From: Eshraghiella sp045124255
GTDB lineage: Bacteria; Bacillota; Clostridia; Lachnospirales; Lachnospiraceae
Direction of reading: 5' to 3'
Length of the DNA: 45,292 nucleotides
Assembly (NCBI GenBank): GCA_045124255.1
Contig: JBGVLM010000058.1
Location: 1 to 45,292, forward strand
In this document: in pieces, positions 17,852-24,680 of the stretch
Position numbering within the stretch: the stretch's first letter is position 1
Layout of the letters: every line of letters starts with the position of its first letter
Translations under genes and position numbers: made by a program
Notes under the pieces: generated by a model
The model's input: the letters and a program-made list of their open reading frames with translations, nothing else
Databases searched by the model: none
Told to the model about the DNA's origin: nothing

Positions 17852-18397
17852 CTATACGTTAATTTTATTTAACTCGCGAGATAATTCGCTTAATTTTGTC
17901 CTGATACTGCTGTCCACAATTCTATTGCCGATTCTGATAACCATTCCGCCAATCAGACTTTCATCAACAGCATATATCATCTCAAATTCCCTGTAATCCG
18001 TTGTATCCAGAAGTCTCTTCTTCACCTTTGCCTTAGAAGCCTCTGAAAGCGGCATAGGTGTTGTAACATAGGCTCTTCCTATTCTCTTATATTCCCTTAC
18101 CTTATCGGTAAAATAATTAAGAATATCTGACAGTTCCTTCGAACGGTCTTTATTAATAACCGTCACCATCAAGCCTAAAAGCTCTTTGGATACAAATTTG
18201 TTAAAAATATTTTCGATTGTTTTTATTTTCTCAATCTTATCAATCTTAGGATGATTCAAGAAACCTATAAGGTCAGGGTTGTCGCCAAGGGCTGTTAACA
18301 CGGCGTTTGTTTCCTCAAATAAGGAATCAACTGCCTTCTGCTCAATGGCAACATCAAATAATGCATCACCATAAGTAGCAGCTACTAATTTTGCCAT
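17852..18397 (-). CDS. atpH: F-type ATP synthase delta subunit
   Basis: A 181-aa delta (OSCP-like) subunit that links the peripheral stalk to the top of F1. The N-terminal helical bundle starts KLVAATYGDALFDVAIEQ; the C-terminal domain contains DESLIGGMVIRIGNRIVDSS, the family hallmark. The ATG lies within the last 13 bases of atpF, so translation is coupled to the b subunit. Confidence 0.97.
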   Translation of the reverse strand: MAKLVAATYGDALFDVAIEQKAVDSLFEETNAVLTALGDNPDLIGFLNHPKIDKIEKIKTIENIFNKFVSKELLGLMVTVINKDRSKELSDILNYFTDKVREYKRIGRAYVTTPMPLSEASKAKVKKRLLDTTDYREFEMIYAVDESLIGGMVIRIGNRIVDSSIRTKLSELSRELNKINV

Positions 18398-18909
18398 GTT
18401 TTATCACCCATTTCATTCAACGTTTCATCAACTAAGGACTCCTGAATGCTTGTGTCAATTGAAGCTGACACGACCTTGCCTGCCATTATTGATGCTACTG
18501 CAATCATTTCTTTCTTCATGTCATCAGCTGCTCTCTTCTTCTCAAGCTCAGCCTCTGCATTCGCTCTTTCTATAATTCTGGCAGCTTCCGTCCTGGCTTC
18601 ATCCACAATCTGCTCTTCTCTTGACAAGGCCTTTTTGCGTGCATCGGAAAGTATCCGGTCAGCTTCCTTGTCTGCATTTTTGATTTTGTCATCATACTCA
18701 CTCTTAAGAAGTGCAGCCTCTTCCTTGCTCTTCTTGGCATTCTCCAAATCTGATTCTATTAATTCCTGTCTCTTCTTGAGCATGTCTCTTACAGGATTAA
18801 ACAGCAAATAAGATGCCAGAAGGAATAATATAAAAATATTTATCGCCAGGATTATCGCATCATGCAACAGCTGCGGGTCCAGGTCGAATATTCTTTGTAA
18901 GCCTTCCAA
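18385..18909 (-). CDS. atpF: F-type ATP synthase b subunit
   Basis: The 174-aa peripheral stalk subunit. One N-terminal membrane helix (about 15-40, IILAINIFILFLLASYLLF) is followed by a long charged coiled coil (LKKRQELIESDLENAKKSKE onward, about 45-145). The start is TTG at 18909 with GGGAGG about 7 bases upstream; no ATG is better placed. Overlap with atpH suggests coupled translation. Confidence 0.96.
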   Translation of the reverse strand: MEGLQRIFDLDPQLLHDAIILAINIFILFLLASYLLFNPVRDMLKKRQELIESDLENAKKSKEEAALLKSEYDDKIKNADKEADRILSDARKKALSREEQIVDEARTEAARIIERANAEAELEKKRAADDMKKEMIAVASIMAGKVVSASIDTSIQESLVDETLNEMGDKTWQN

Positions 18910-18951
18910 GTCAGTGCCTCCCTTCTGTTATTATTCCTAATCCCCGGCAAA

Positions 18952-19215
18952 TTAAAGCTTACCGATAAGTGGGTTGGCAAATAACAGAATGATTGCAACA
19001 GCAAATCCGTAAAGACCTGTTGTCTCGGCAACAGCCTGTCCTAAAAGCATGGTAGATGTAATATCGGATTTAGCACCCGGATTACGTCCTACTGCAGCGG
19101 CTGCCTGACCTGCTGCATGTCCCTGTCCGATACCAGGTCCGACACCTGCTATCATTGCAAGACCTGCACCAATTGCTGAACATCCTAAAACTAAAGCTTC
19201 ACTTGTGATTTCCAT
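18952..19215 (-). CDS. atpE: F-type ATP synthase c subunit, Na+-type ligand pattern
   Basis: An 87-aa rotor-ring subunit with two membrane helices joined by the polar loop GRNPGAK. The ion-binding carboxylate is Glu64 in the second helix. Gln31 (GPGIGQG), Val62, Glu64, Thr65 and Tyr69 correspond to the Gln-Val-Glu-Ser/Thr-Tyr set known from Na+-translocating c rings such as that of Ilyobacter tartaricus. Na+ coupling is therefore inferred rather than H+. The start is ATG with AAGGAGG upstream; the gene lies 25 bases after atpB. Confidence 0.97.
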   Translation of the reverse strand: MEITSEALVLGCSAIGAGLAMIAGVGPGIGQGHAAGQAAAAVGRNPGAKSDITSTMLLGQAVAETTGLYGFAVAIILLFANPLIGKL

Positions 19216-19240
19216 AACTAAATGTCCTCCTTAAAATAAA

Positions 19241-19963
19241 TTAATCTGAAATCTTATCACTAATATAAACCGTTGTTAACATACAGAATACATATGCCTG
19301 TATTACACCGGAGAAAACATCACAGTAAGCGTGAATTACCGATGGAATACCAACTGTTACTGCTGTCGGAAGAAGACCGTAAATAAGTCCCATTAAAATT
19401 GTACCCGACATAATATTACCAAAAAGTCGCAACGATAACGACAGTGGCACAGCAACCTCACCAATTAAGTTAATCGGAAAAAGTATTGGATTCGGCTTAA
19501 ACAATGCTGTTATATGCTGCATTTTATTAGCTTTCAGTCCGTTAAACTGAATCAGCACAAAAGTTATTACGCCTAACGGCAGCGTTACGCCATAATCCGC
19601 CGTCGGCGGCCTCAAGCCGAACAATCCCGATATGTTGGCAAAAAGAAGGAACATGAAAACAAGACATATCCAGTTCTTGAATCTTTCTCCCTTCTTACCC
19701 ATAATTGATGTGACCATGTTGTCCATCATCTGGACAAAGATTTCCAAAATATTCTGCAACGTTCCCGGTTTGTCAGTCGGCTTCACATGTTTTATCTTGT
19801 GGTGTCCTACAAAAATTAATATAAGCAGCACAAGCGTTACAATAAACAAACTAACATGTGTAGTGGTAATCCAGAACTCCTGACCAAACAATTCATACTT
19901 AAGCAGTCCCTTTATATAAAAGTCGACATCTGCAAGTATCATTCCGGAATGTTGTCCAATCAC
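19241..19963 (-). CDS. atpB: F-type ATP synthase a subunit
   Basis: The 240-aa membrane stator subunit that provides the ion half-channels next to the c ring. Five to six hydrophobic segments are visible. The conserved channel region PINLIGEVAVPLSLSLRLFGN carries the essential Arg (SLRLFGN), and a second conserved helix lies in FSGVIQAYVFCMLTTVYI. The start is GTG at 19963 with AAGGTGAG upstream, 4 bases after the atpI stop; the next in-frame ATG (residue 8) has no ribosome binding site. Confidence 0.96.
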   Translation of the reverse strand: MIGQHSGMILADVDFYIKGLLKYELFGQEFWITTTHVSLFIVTLVLLILIFVGHHKIKHVKPTDKPGTLQNILEIFVQMMDNMVTSIMGKKGERFKNWICLVFMFLLFANISGLFGLRPPTADYGVTLPLGVITFVLIQFNGLKANKMQHITALFKPNPILFPINLIGEVAVPLSLSLRLFGNIMSGTILMGLIYGLLPTAVTVGIPSVIHAYCDVFSGVIQAYVFCMLTTVYISDKISD

Positions 19964-19967
19964 ACTC

Positions 19968-20360
19968 TCACCTTCTTTGTTTTGTAATTTTTTGTAGAAT
20001 TCCGGTTAAAATCGGGTTTGCCAAAGCTGAAATTTTCTCACCGAACATGCCGATAAGCATTGTGACAAAATTAGTCCAGCCCGTCATGGCCGTTACAACC
20101 AGAATCCCGAGTACGACAAGCATACGGCCTACCGAATTAACCGTAATGTATGCACTCTGATTCTTCTCCATATACATGGAGTGCTGTAAAACTGCGTTCA
20201 TATGCACCAGTCTGAGAATTGCCACTACAGTTCCCGTTATTAATCCGATTTCTGCACGAAGCTTGTCCTGTGCAATAATCAAAACAGGGATTGTAGCAAT
20301 AATAAAATACAAAACAGTTCCAAGAATCAGAGTTGTTAAAGTAGATTTCTCCTTCTTCAT
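19968..20360 (-). CDS. atpI: ATP synthase subunit I family protein
   Basis: A 130-aa, mostly hydrophobic protein with about four membrane helices, placed where atpI lies in many operons. AtpI-type proteins assist c-ring assembly or ion supply to the ATP synthase and are poorly conserved. The start ATG overlaps the preceding gene by four bases (ATGA). Assignment rests on size, hydrophobic pattern and position more than on motifs. Confidence 0.8.
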   Translation of the reverse strand: MKKEKSTLTTLILGTVLYFIIATIPVLIIAQDKLRAEIGLITGTVVAILRLVHMNAVLQHSMYMEKNQSAYITVNSVGRMLVVLGILVVTAMTGWTNFVTMLIGMFGEKISALANPILTGILQKITKQRR

Positions 20361-20626
20361 TGTTTTCCTTCCTCGCCTTCTTTATCCTCTGGGGAAGGCT
20401 TTAAAGCATTCTCATCATTATTTGCAGCCGACATTGCAAGCATATATGCATTGCGACCGCCTGCAAGCATTCCCAAAATCATTAACGGAATAGTCCACCA
20501 TGTTCCGAAGCGTCTGTCAATAAAAACTCCGGCTGCAACACATAATGCAATTGGTGTCATTACACTTATTCCAAGCTGCGTAATGAGGGTAAATGATTTA
20601 AAAACGCTTTTTTTGTATTTACTCAT
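20357..20626 (-). CDS. atpZ: AtpZ/AtpI-type small membrane protein
   Basis: An 89-aa protein with two predicted membrane helices (about 13-35 and 44-63). The motif GVFIDRRFGTWWTIPLMILG is typical of the AtpZ (putative F0F1-ATPase subunit) family, followed by a charged Glu/Lys-rich tail. In other bacteria AtpZ with AtpI has been linked to Mg2+/Ca2+ supply for the ATP synthase. It is first in the atp operon, 47 bases after the -10 element, with AGGAGG before the ATG. Confidence 0.85.
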   Translation of the reverse strand: MSKYKKSVFKSFTLITQLGISVMTPIALCVAAGVFIDRRFGTWWTIPLMILGMLAGGRNAYMLAMSAANNDENALKPSPEDKEGEEGKQ

Positions 20627-20672
20627 TATTCATGCCTCCTACCGGCATAGCGCATATACGCGTATCTACTAT

Positions 20673-20701
20673 ATTATAAATTATTTTCAGAAAATTGTCT
20701 A
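20673..20701 (-). promoter_or_regulatory. atp operon promoter
   Basis: On the minus strand TAGACA (20696-20701), a 17-base spacer and a perfect TATAAT (20673-20678) lie 47 bases before the atpZ ATG. This is the only strong sigma-A-like site upstream of the ten-gene atp run. Confidence 0.75.
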
Positions 20702-20744
20702 TGAATTCAAAAATTTTTCTTTTATTTTTATTATATATTACTAA

Positions 20745-20794
20745 TAAAAAAAGATACCCTGAAGTGCTGAAAATATATTTAAACACTTCGGGGT
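20745..20794 (-). terminator. Intrinsic terminator after rpiB
   Basis: Minus-strand arms 20784-20794 and 20756-20766 pair over 11 positions with one mismatch around a 17-base loop and are followed by a T-run (A-run 20746-20752 on the plus strand). It ends the six-gene GH18-to-rpiB unit just before the atp promoter. Confidence 0.85.
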
Positions 20795-20837
20795 TCTTTC
20801 ATTAGTATCATCATAAATACTTTTTATTAATTTGTCG

Positions 20838-21266
20838 CTATCCCTCAATCTTATCTATTCTTCTCTGATGTCTTTCCTCATTGGAAAATTCAGTATCAAG
20901 GAAGGTATCTACGATATTCATCGCAAGCTCCTCTGAAACTGCCGAAGCGCCAAGTGCCAGCATATTAGCATTGTTATGCAGTCTGGTCATCTTTGCCAGT
21001 TCGGTGCTTGTGCAGAGTGCACACCTTATGCCCTTAACCTTATTAGCGGCAATTGAAATTCCTATACCTGTTGTACAGATTACAATTCCCCTGTCACATT
21101 CACCTGTTGAAACAGCCATCGCTGCCGCCCTGCCAAATTCCGGATAATCACATGAATTTTTATCATAGCATCCAAAATCCTTGTACTCCAAACCTCTTTC
21201 CTCAAGATGACGGATTACTGCCATCTTTAAATCATAGCCTCCATGGTCTGAACCGATTGAAATCAT
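20838..21266 (-). CDS. rpiB: Ribose-5-phosphate isomerase B
   Basis: A 142-aa RpiB/LacAB-family isomerase interconverting ribose-5-phosphate and ribulose-5-phosphate in the pentose phosphate pathway. It has the N-terminal GSDHGGYDLK, the catalytic-loop region VICTTGIGISIAANK and the conserved LALGASAVSEELA. The start ATG overlaps the stop of the phosphatase gene (ATGA), with GGGGAGG upstream. It is last in its operon. In Bacillus subtilis the homologue ywlF also follows ywlE just before the atp region. Confidence 0.96.
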   Translation of the reverse strand: MISIGSDHGGYDLKMAVIRHLEERGLEYKDFGCYDKNSCDYPEFGRAAAMAVSTGECDRGIVICTTGIGISIAANKVKGIRCALCTSTELAKMTRLHNNANMLALGASAVSEELAMNIVDTFLDTEFSNEERHQRRIDKIEG

Positions 21267-21751
21267 TTTTCTTCCTCCCCGGCATTCTCTGCCGTTTCCT
21301 TTTCTAACATTTCGTATAATTTATTTTCAACCTGTGTAACCCAGGTCTTTAACGATTCAAAAAACAATGTATAAACATCCTGGTCGCCTCCGTACGGGTC
21401 AAAAATATCACCGCTGCCGCCTGCAAATTCCATAATCGTATACACATTAAGCGGATGTTCATATTCTTCAAGAATTTTATTTTTCTCATTTCTGTCCATT
21501 GTAAGAATCAGCGTATGTTCGTCAAAATCCTCTTCCATAAGTCTTGTGGACGCGCCATTTTCCATAATAATGTCATTTCCGAGCAAAACAGCCCTCGCCT
21601 TGGGATTATACGGTTCAGGAAAAAGCACAATAATCCCTCTTGACTCAACCGCCAAATCGGGAATTCTGCTAATGTGCTTCATGATTGCTTCCGCCACCGG
21701 ACTTCTGCATGAATTATCCATACATACAAATATCAGCTTTTGAAAATCCAT
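21263..21751 (-). CDS. Low-molecular-weight protein phosphatase, YwlE position
   Basis: A 162-aa low-molecular-weight phosphatase. The P-loop CMDNSCRSP carries the CX5R signature with nucleophile Cys10 and Arg16, and the general-acid Asp lies in DIFDPYGGD. Family members remove phosphate from tyrosine or, in the YwlE branch, from arginine. In B. subtilis YwlE a Thr at the fifth P-loop position favours phospho-arginine; here that residue is Ser, and the third residue is Asp rather than Gly. Gene order (Sua5, phosphatase, RpiB) matches ywlC-ywlE-ywlF. Substrate is unresolved. Confidence 0.9.
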   Translation of the reverse strand: MDFQKLIFVCMDNSCRSPVAEAIMKHISRIPDLAVESRGIIVLFPEPYNPKARAVLLGNDIIMENGASTRLMEEDFDEHTLILTMDRNEKNKILEEYEHPLNVYTIMEFAGGSGDIFDPYGGDQDVYTLFFESLKTWVTQVENKLYEMLEKETAENAGEEEK

Positions 21752-21771
21752 CGGACTCCTCCAAATGTTTA

Positions 21772-22827
21772 TTATACATTTATGGTCTTATGACCGGCTG
21801 CTTTTTGCAGTCTGTTCATAACAGCCTGTCCAATCCCCTCTTCTGAAAAAGCTTCTGAATAAATCACATCAACATTTCTTGCGTCAAACTCTCTCAACGC
21901 CGCAAACAGATGTCTCGCTATCTCTTCTCCGTCGGCGCTGCTGCCAAGACAGATAATCTCACCCTTATCGAAATACTTCCTGTTATCCTGACTTATCATA
22001 ATTCCTACTTTAAGTCCTTTTTCCGTATCTCTTTGCAGCATTTCCTTCATTGCCGAAACGACCTTATCCCTATTGCCTTTAACAATTGTAAGCTCTGCCT
22101 TAGGAGCATAATGTCTGTATTTCATGCCGGGTGCTTTGGGTGCAACGTCCGCTTTAACCCCGCTCATCAATGCCGGGTCAAGCCTTACCTCGCCCACAAC
22201 CTCTGACAGCATATCCCTGGTTATATATCCCGGTCTTAATATTACCGGAATCCCCTCGGAAAGGTCAACTATTGTTGATTCAAGTCCTATGTCAATCGCA
22301 CCTGCGTCAATAATCATATCAATTCTTCCGCTCAAGTCCTCGATAACATGCAGACCCGTAGTCGGGCTTGGTCTTCCTGACAGATTTGCACTTGGTGCAG
22401 CAATAAAAGTACCTGATTCCGCAATCAGTTTTCTCGCAAGCTCATGCGAAGGAAGTCTTACCGCTACCGTATCAAGGCCGCCCGTAACCGACATTGGCAC
22501 ACGGCTGTTCTTACGGACAATAAGCGTAAGCGGTCCCGGCCAGAACTTATCAGCCAGCTTATATGCCGTTTCGGGAACATCATCACTTACCGCCTTCAAA
22601 TCCTCCGTCCTGGAAATATGCACAATTAAAGGGTTGTCCGACGGCCTTCCCTTTGCTTCATATATATGGGCTGCCGCCGATTCATCAAACGCATCCCCAC
22701 CGAGTCCGTAAACGGTTTCCGTTGGAAACGCTACAAGTCCGCCCTTACGGATAATTGCCGCTGCAGCCCTTATAATTCTCTCATTATTCTCTTTATCCTC
22801 AGTTATTTGTTCTATAATAGTTTTCAT
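21772..22827 (-). CDS. ywlC: L-threonylcarbamoyladenylate synthase (Sua5/YwlC)
   Basis: A 351-aa two-domain Sua5 protein. It makes threonylcarbamoyl-AMP from threonine, bicarbonate and ATP for the t6A37 tRNA modification. The N-terminal YrdC-like domain has GGLVAFPTETVYGLGGDAFD, KGRPSDNPLIVHI and the SANLSGRPSPTTG motif. The C-terminal Sua5 extension begins after APGMKYRHYAPKA, the usual linker. Start choice is uncertain: ATG 22827 is used, while the frame could begin at TTG 22833; both have only a weak ribosome binding site, and the gene may be translated through coupling with cwlD, which ends 12 bases upstream. Confidence 0.95.
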   Translation of the reverse strand: MKTIIEQITEDKENNERIIRAAAAIIRKGGLVAFPTETVYGLGGDAFDESAAAHIYEAKGRPSDNPLIVHISRTEDLKAVSDDVPETAYKLADKFWPGPLTLIVRKNSRVPMSVTGGLDTVAVRLPSHELARKLIAESGTFIAAPSANLSGRPSPTTGLHVIEDLSGRIDMIIDAGAIDIGLESTIVDLSEGIPVILRPGYITRDMLSEVVGEVRLDPALMSGVKADVAPKAPGMKYRHYAPKAELTIVKGNRDKVVSAMKEMLQRDTEKGLKVGIMISQDNRKYFDKGEIICLGSSADGEEIARHLFAALREFDARNVDVIYSEAFSEEGIGQAVMNRLQKAAGHKTINV

Positions 22828-22839
22828 ATCCAAATCATT

Positions 22840-23526
22840 CTAATCATTTGTTTCCAGAAAGTCAAGTACGCCATTTGCAATCGCCTTTGCAAGGCATTGC
22901 TGATAGCTGCTGTCAGTTAATTTCTCTGCTTCCGAATAATTACTTAAAAAACCGCACTCTACAATTACTGTCGGGCATGGTGTATGAATCAGCATATAAT
23001 AACTGTCATTAGCTTTAATCGGGCGGTTATTATCCTCGTCTACAATGCTTATTATCTGTTCCCTTATACAGGAAGCCAATTTCTTACCCTTATCAGAATG
23101 GGTATAGTAGAAAACCTGTGCTCCATTCACGGAAGAATCAGTAAAACTGTTCTGATGAATACTTACGACAAGCACTGCCTCATTCTTTGTAATGAATTCA
23201 CATCTTGCCTTCATATCAGCTGCTTTTTTGTTAGTATCGCTTTCCTGATATAAACCGCCATCAACCGTTCTGGTAAGAAGAACCTTGAGTCCCATAGCCT
23301 CCAGCTGGCTTTTCAACTCATTCGCTATCTGAAGATTGATGTCCTTCTCCAATTCTCCGTTGACGCCTACCTTGCCCGGGTCAATTCCGCCATGTCCTGC
23401 ATCCACAACAACGCAATATGTTTCTGCGGCATTTCCTGCCGTCTCCTGTGCATTTGGCAGATAATACACTGATATAGAGACAATAATCAGCAGAATTACT
23501 GCCATACAGATTTTTAAAGCCTTCAT
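22840..23526 (-). CDS. N-acetylmuramoyl-L-alanine amidase, CwlD-like
   Basis: A 228-aa zinc amidase (Amidase_3 family) with an N-terminal signal or anchor helix (about 4-24). Zinc and catalytic residues lie in VVDAGHGGIDPGK (His), ELEKDINLQIA (Glu), VVSIHQNSF (His) and VIVECGFLSN (Glu). Size and domain content fit CwlD, which with PdaA makes muramic delta-lactam in spore cortex, but vegetative amidases of the same family look alike. ATG 23526 is preferred over GTG 23532 on spacing from a weak GGATAG. It lies within a six-gene operon. Confidence 0.85.
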   Translation of the reverse strand: MKALKICMAVILLIIVSISVYYLPNAQETAGNAAETYCVVVDAGHGGIDPGKVGVNGELEKDINLQIANELKSQLEAMGLKVLLTRTVDGGLYQESDTNKKAADMKARCEFITKNEAVLVVSIHQNSFTDSSVNGAQVFYYTHSDKGKKLASCIREQIISIVDEDNNRPIKANDSYYMLIHTPCPTVIVECGFLSNYSEAEKLTDSSYQQCLAKAIANGVLDFLETND

Positions 23527-23564
23527 AATCACTATCCATAGAAGTGGTTACAACATTATATTCA

Positions 23565-24644
23565 CTACTGCATAATAATAGTAGTATATTTTGAAACTAT
23601 AGGAACGCTCTGTGTATTAGATGACACCGTCCATATACCGTCTTTAATATTATTGCATGCCTCATAATATTCGAAATGGGTAAACTTCTTAAATTTCCAT
23701 GCAGATTTCTCAGTAGGGATACCGACATATTCTCCCTGCTCCAATCCAAGTGACTGCACCGTGCCGCCGACCTTTTTCCAATTATCCTCGGCATAGTATG
23801 TCACTATCTCTGTTGTAATCTCTTCAAGCTCCTTAATTGCTGAGGTCAGGAAAGGATTGTACTTGTAATTGGCACCATCCTCCGTCTGGTCAATATCGAC
23901 TCCGATTATCATTCCGTTAGATTCCAGTGCGGCTTCAAGAACGGATGTATAAATCGGACCTCCGCATGCAAATACCACTTCAGTACCGGTAGTATACCAT
24001 GCGCGCATTTGATTGGTGATTCTCATATCGCCATAAAACTGTCCGCCATAGCTGTATTTTATCTCTATCGGCACCTCTAAATCTTTAGCAGCCATATCCG
24101 CGCCCTGAATATATCCATAGCCAAAACGCATAACGCTTGGAAGCTGAACGCCTCCGAGAAATCCCAGTCTTCTGTAACCCTCATACACTGCTGCATAGCC
24201 TGCCAGAAAGCCTGCCTGTTCTTCCTTAAATGCACATGTATATGTATTATCAGTCAGTTCCTCCAAAAGGTCGCTTTCTCCGATATCTATCCCGAAAAAT
24301 TTAACTTCCGGATATTCCAGCTGTGCCTGGGCAAGCACTTCTGCAAATGTACTGCTTGGCAGGATTATCAGTCCGGCTCCGTCCGCAACAGCCTGGTCAA
24401 CAGCTTCCTTACGTGCATGAAAGGTTTCATCACTGGTATTATATTTGCTGTATGGTATGCCATATTCCGTGGCTACCGCCTCCATCGCCTGCCATATGGT
24501 CAGATAAAATTTATCTTCATCAACCGTACTGTAGTCCGTTATCATCGCAATGCTTTTATTAGTATTTTTATTTCCACTGCTACATCCTGAAAAAATACAT
24601 ACAGACATAATTACACACATAAGAATTGCAACTATTCTTTTCAT
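23565..24644 (-). CDS. BMP-family substrate-binding lipoprotein
   Basis: A 359-aa lipoprotein with a signal peptide and lipobox ending FSGC at about residue 20. The body matches the basic membrane protein (BMP, Med/PnrA-like) family of periplasmic-binding-type proteins, which bind nucleosides or related ligands: SIAMITDYSTVDEDKFYLTI near the N-terminus and VVFACGGPIYTSVLEAALE in the second lobe. ATG 24644 is used because AAGGGGA lies about 7 bases upstream; a TTG at 24662 would lengthen the signal peptide without benefit. No ABC permease or ATPase of the BMP system lies nearby, so it may act as an orphan sensor-type lipoprotein or with distant partners. Confidence 0.88.
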   Translation of the reverse strand: MKRIVAILMCVIMSVCIFSGCSSGNKNTNKSIAMITDYSTVDEDKFYLTIWQAMEAVATEYGIPYSKYNTSDETFHARKEAVDQAVADGAGLIILPSSTFAEVLAQAQLEYPEVKFFGIDIGESDLLEELTDNTYTCAFKEEQAGFLAGYAAVYEGYRRLGFLGGVQLPSVMRFGYGYIQGADMAAKDLEVPIEIKYSYGGQFYGDMRITNQMRAWYTTGTEVVFACGGPIYTSVLEAALESNGMIIGVDIDQTEDGANYKYNPFLTSAIKELEEITTEIVTYYAEDNWKKVGGTVQSLGLEQGEYVGIPTEKSAWKFKKFTHFEYYEACNNIKDGIWTVSSNTQSVPIVSKYTTIIMQ

Positions 24645-24680
24645 TATGTATTCCCCTTTCAAATGATTTATTATATAGTA

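Noticed and set aside
22124..22711. A 195-aa plus-strand reading frame
   Set aside because: It lies antisense to the well-supported Sua5/YwlC gene and has no ribosome binding site or family features; it is a shadow frame.
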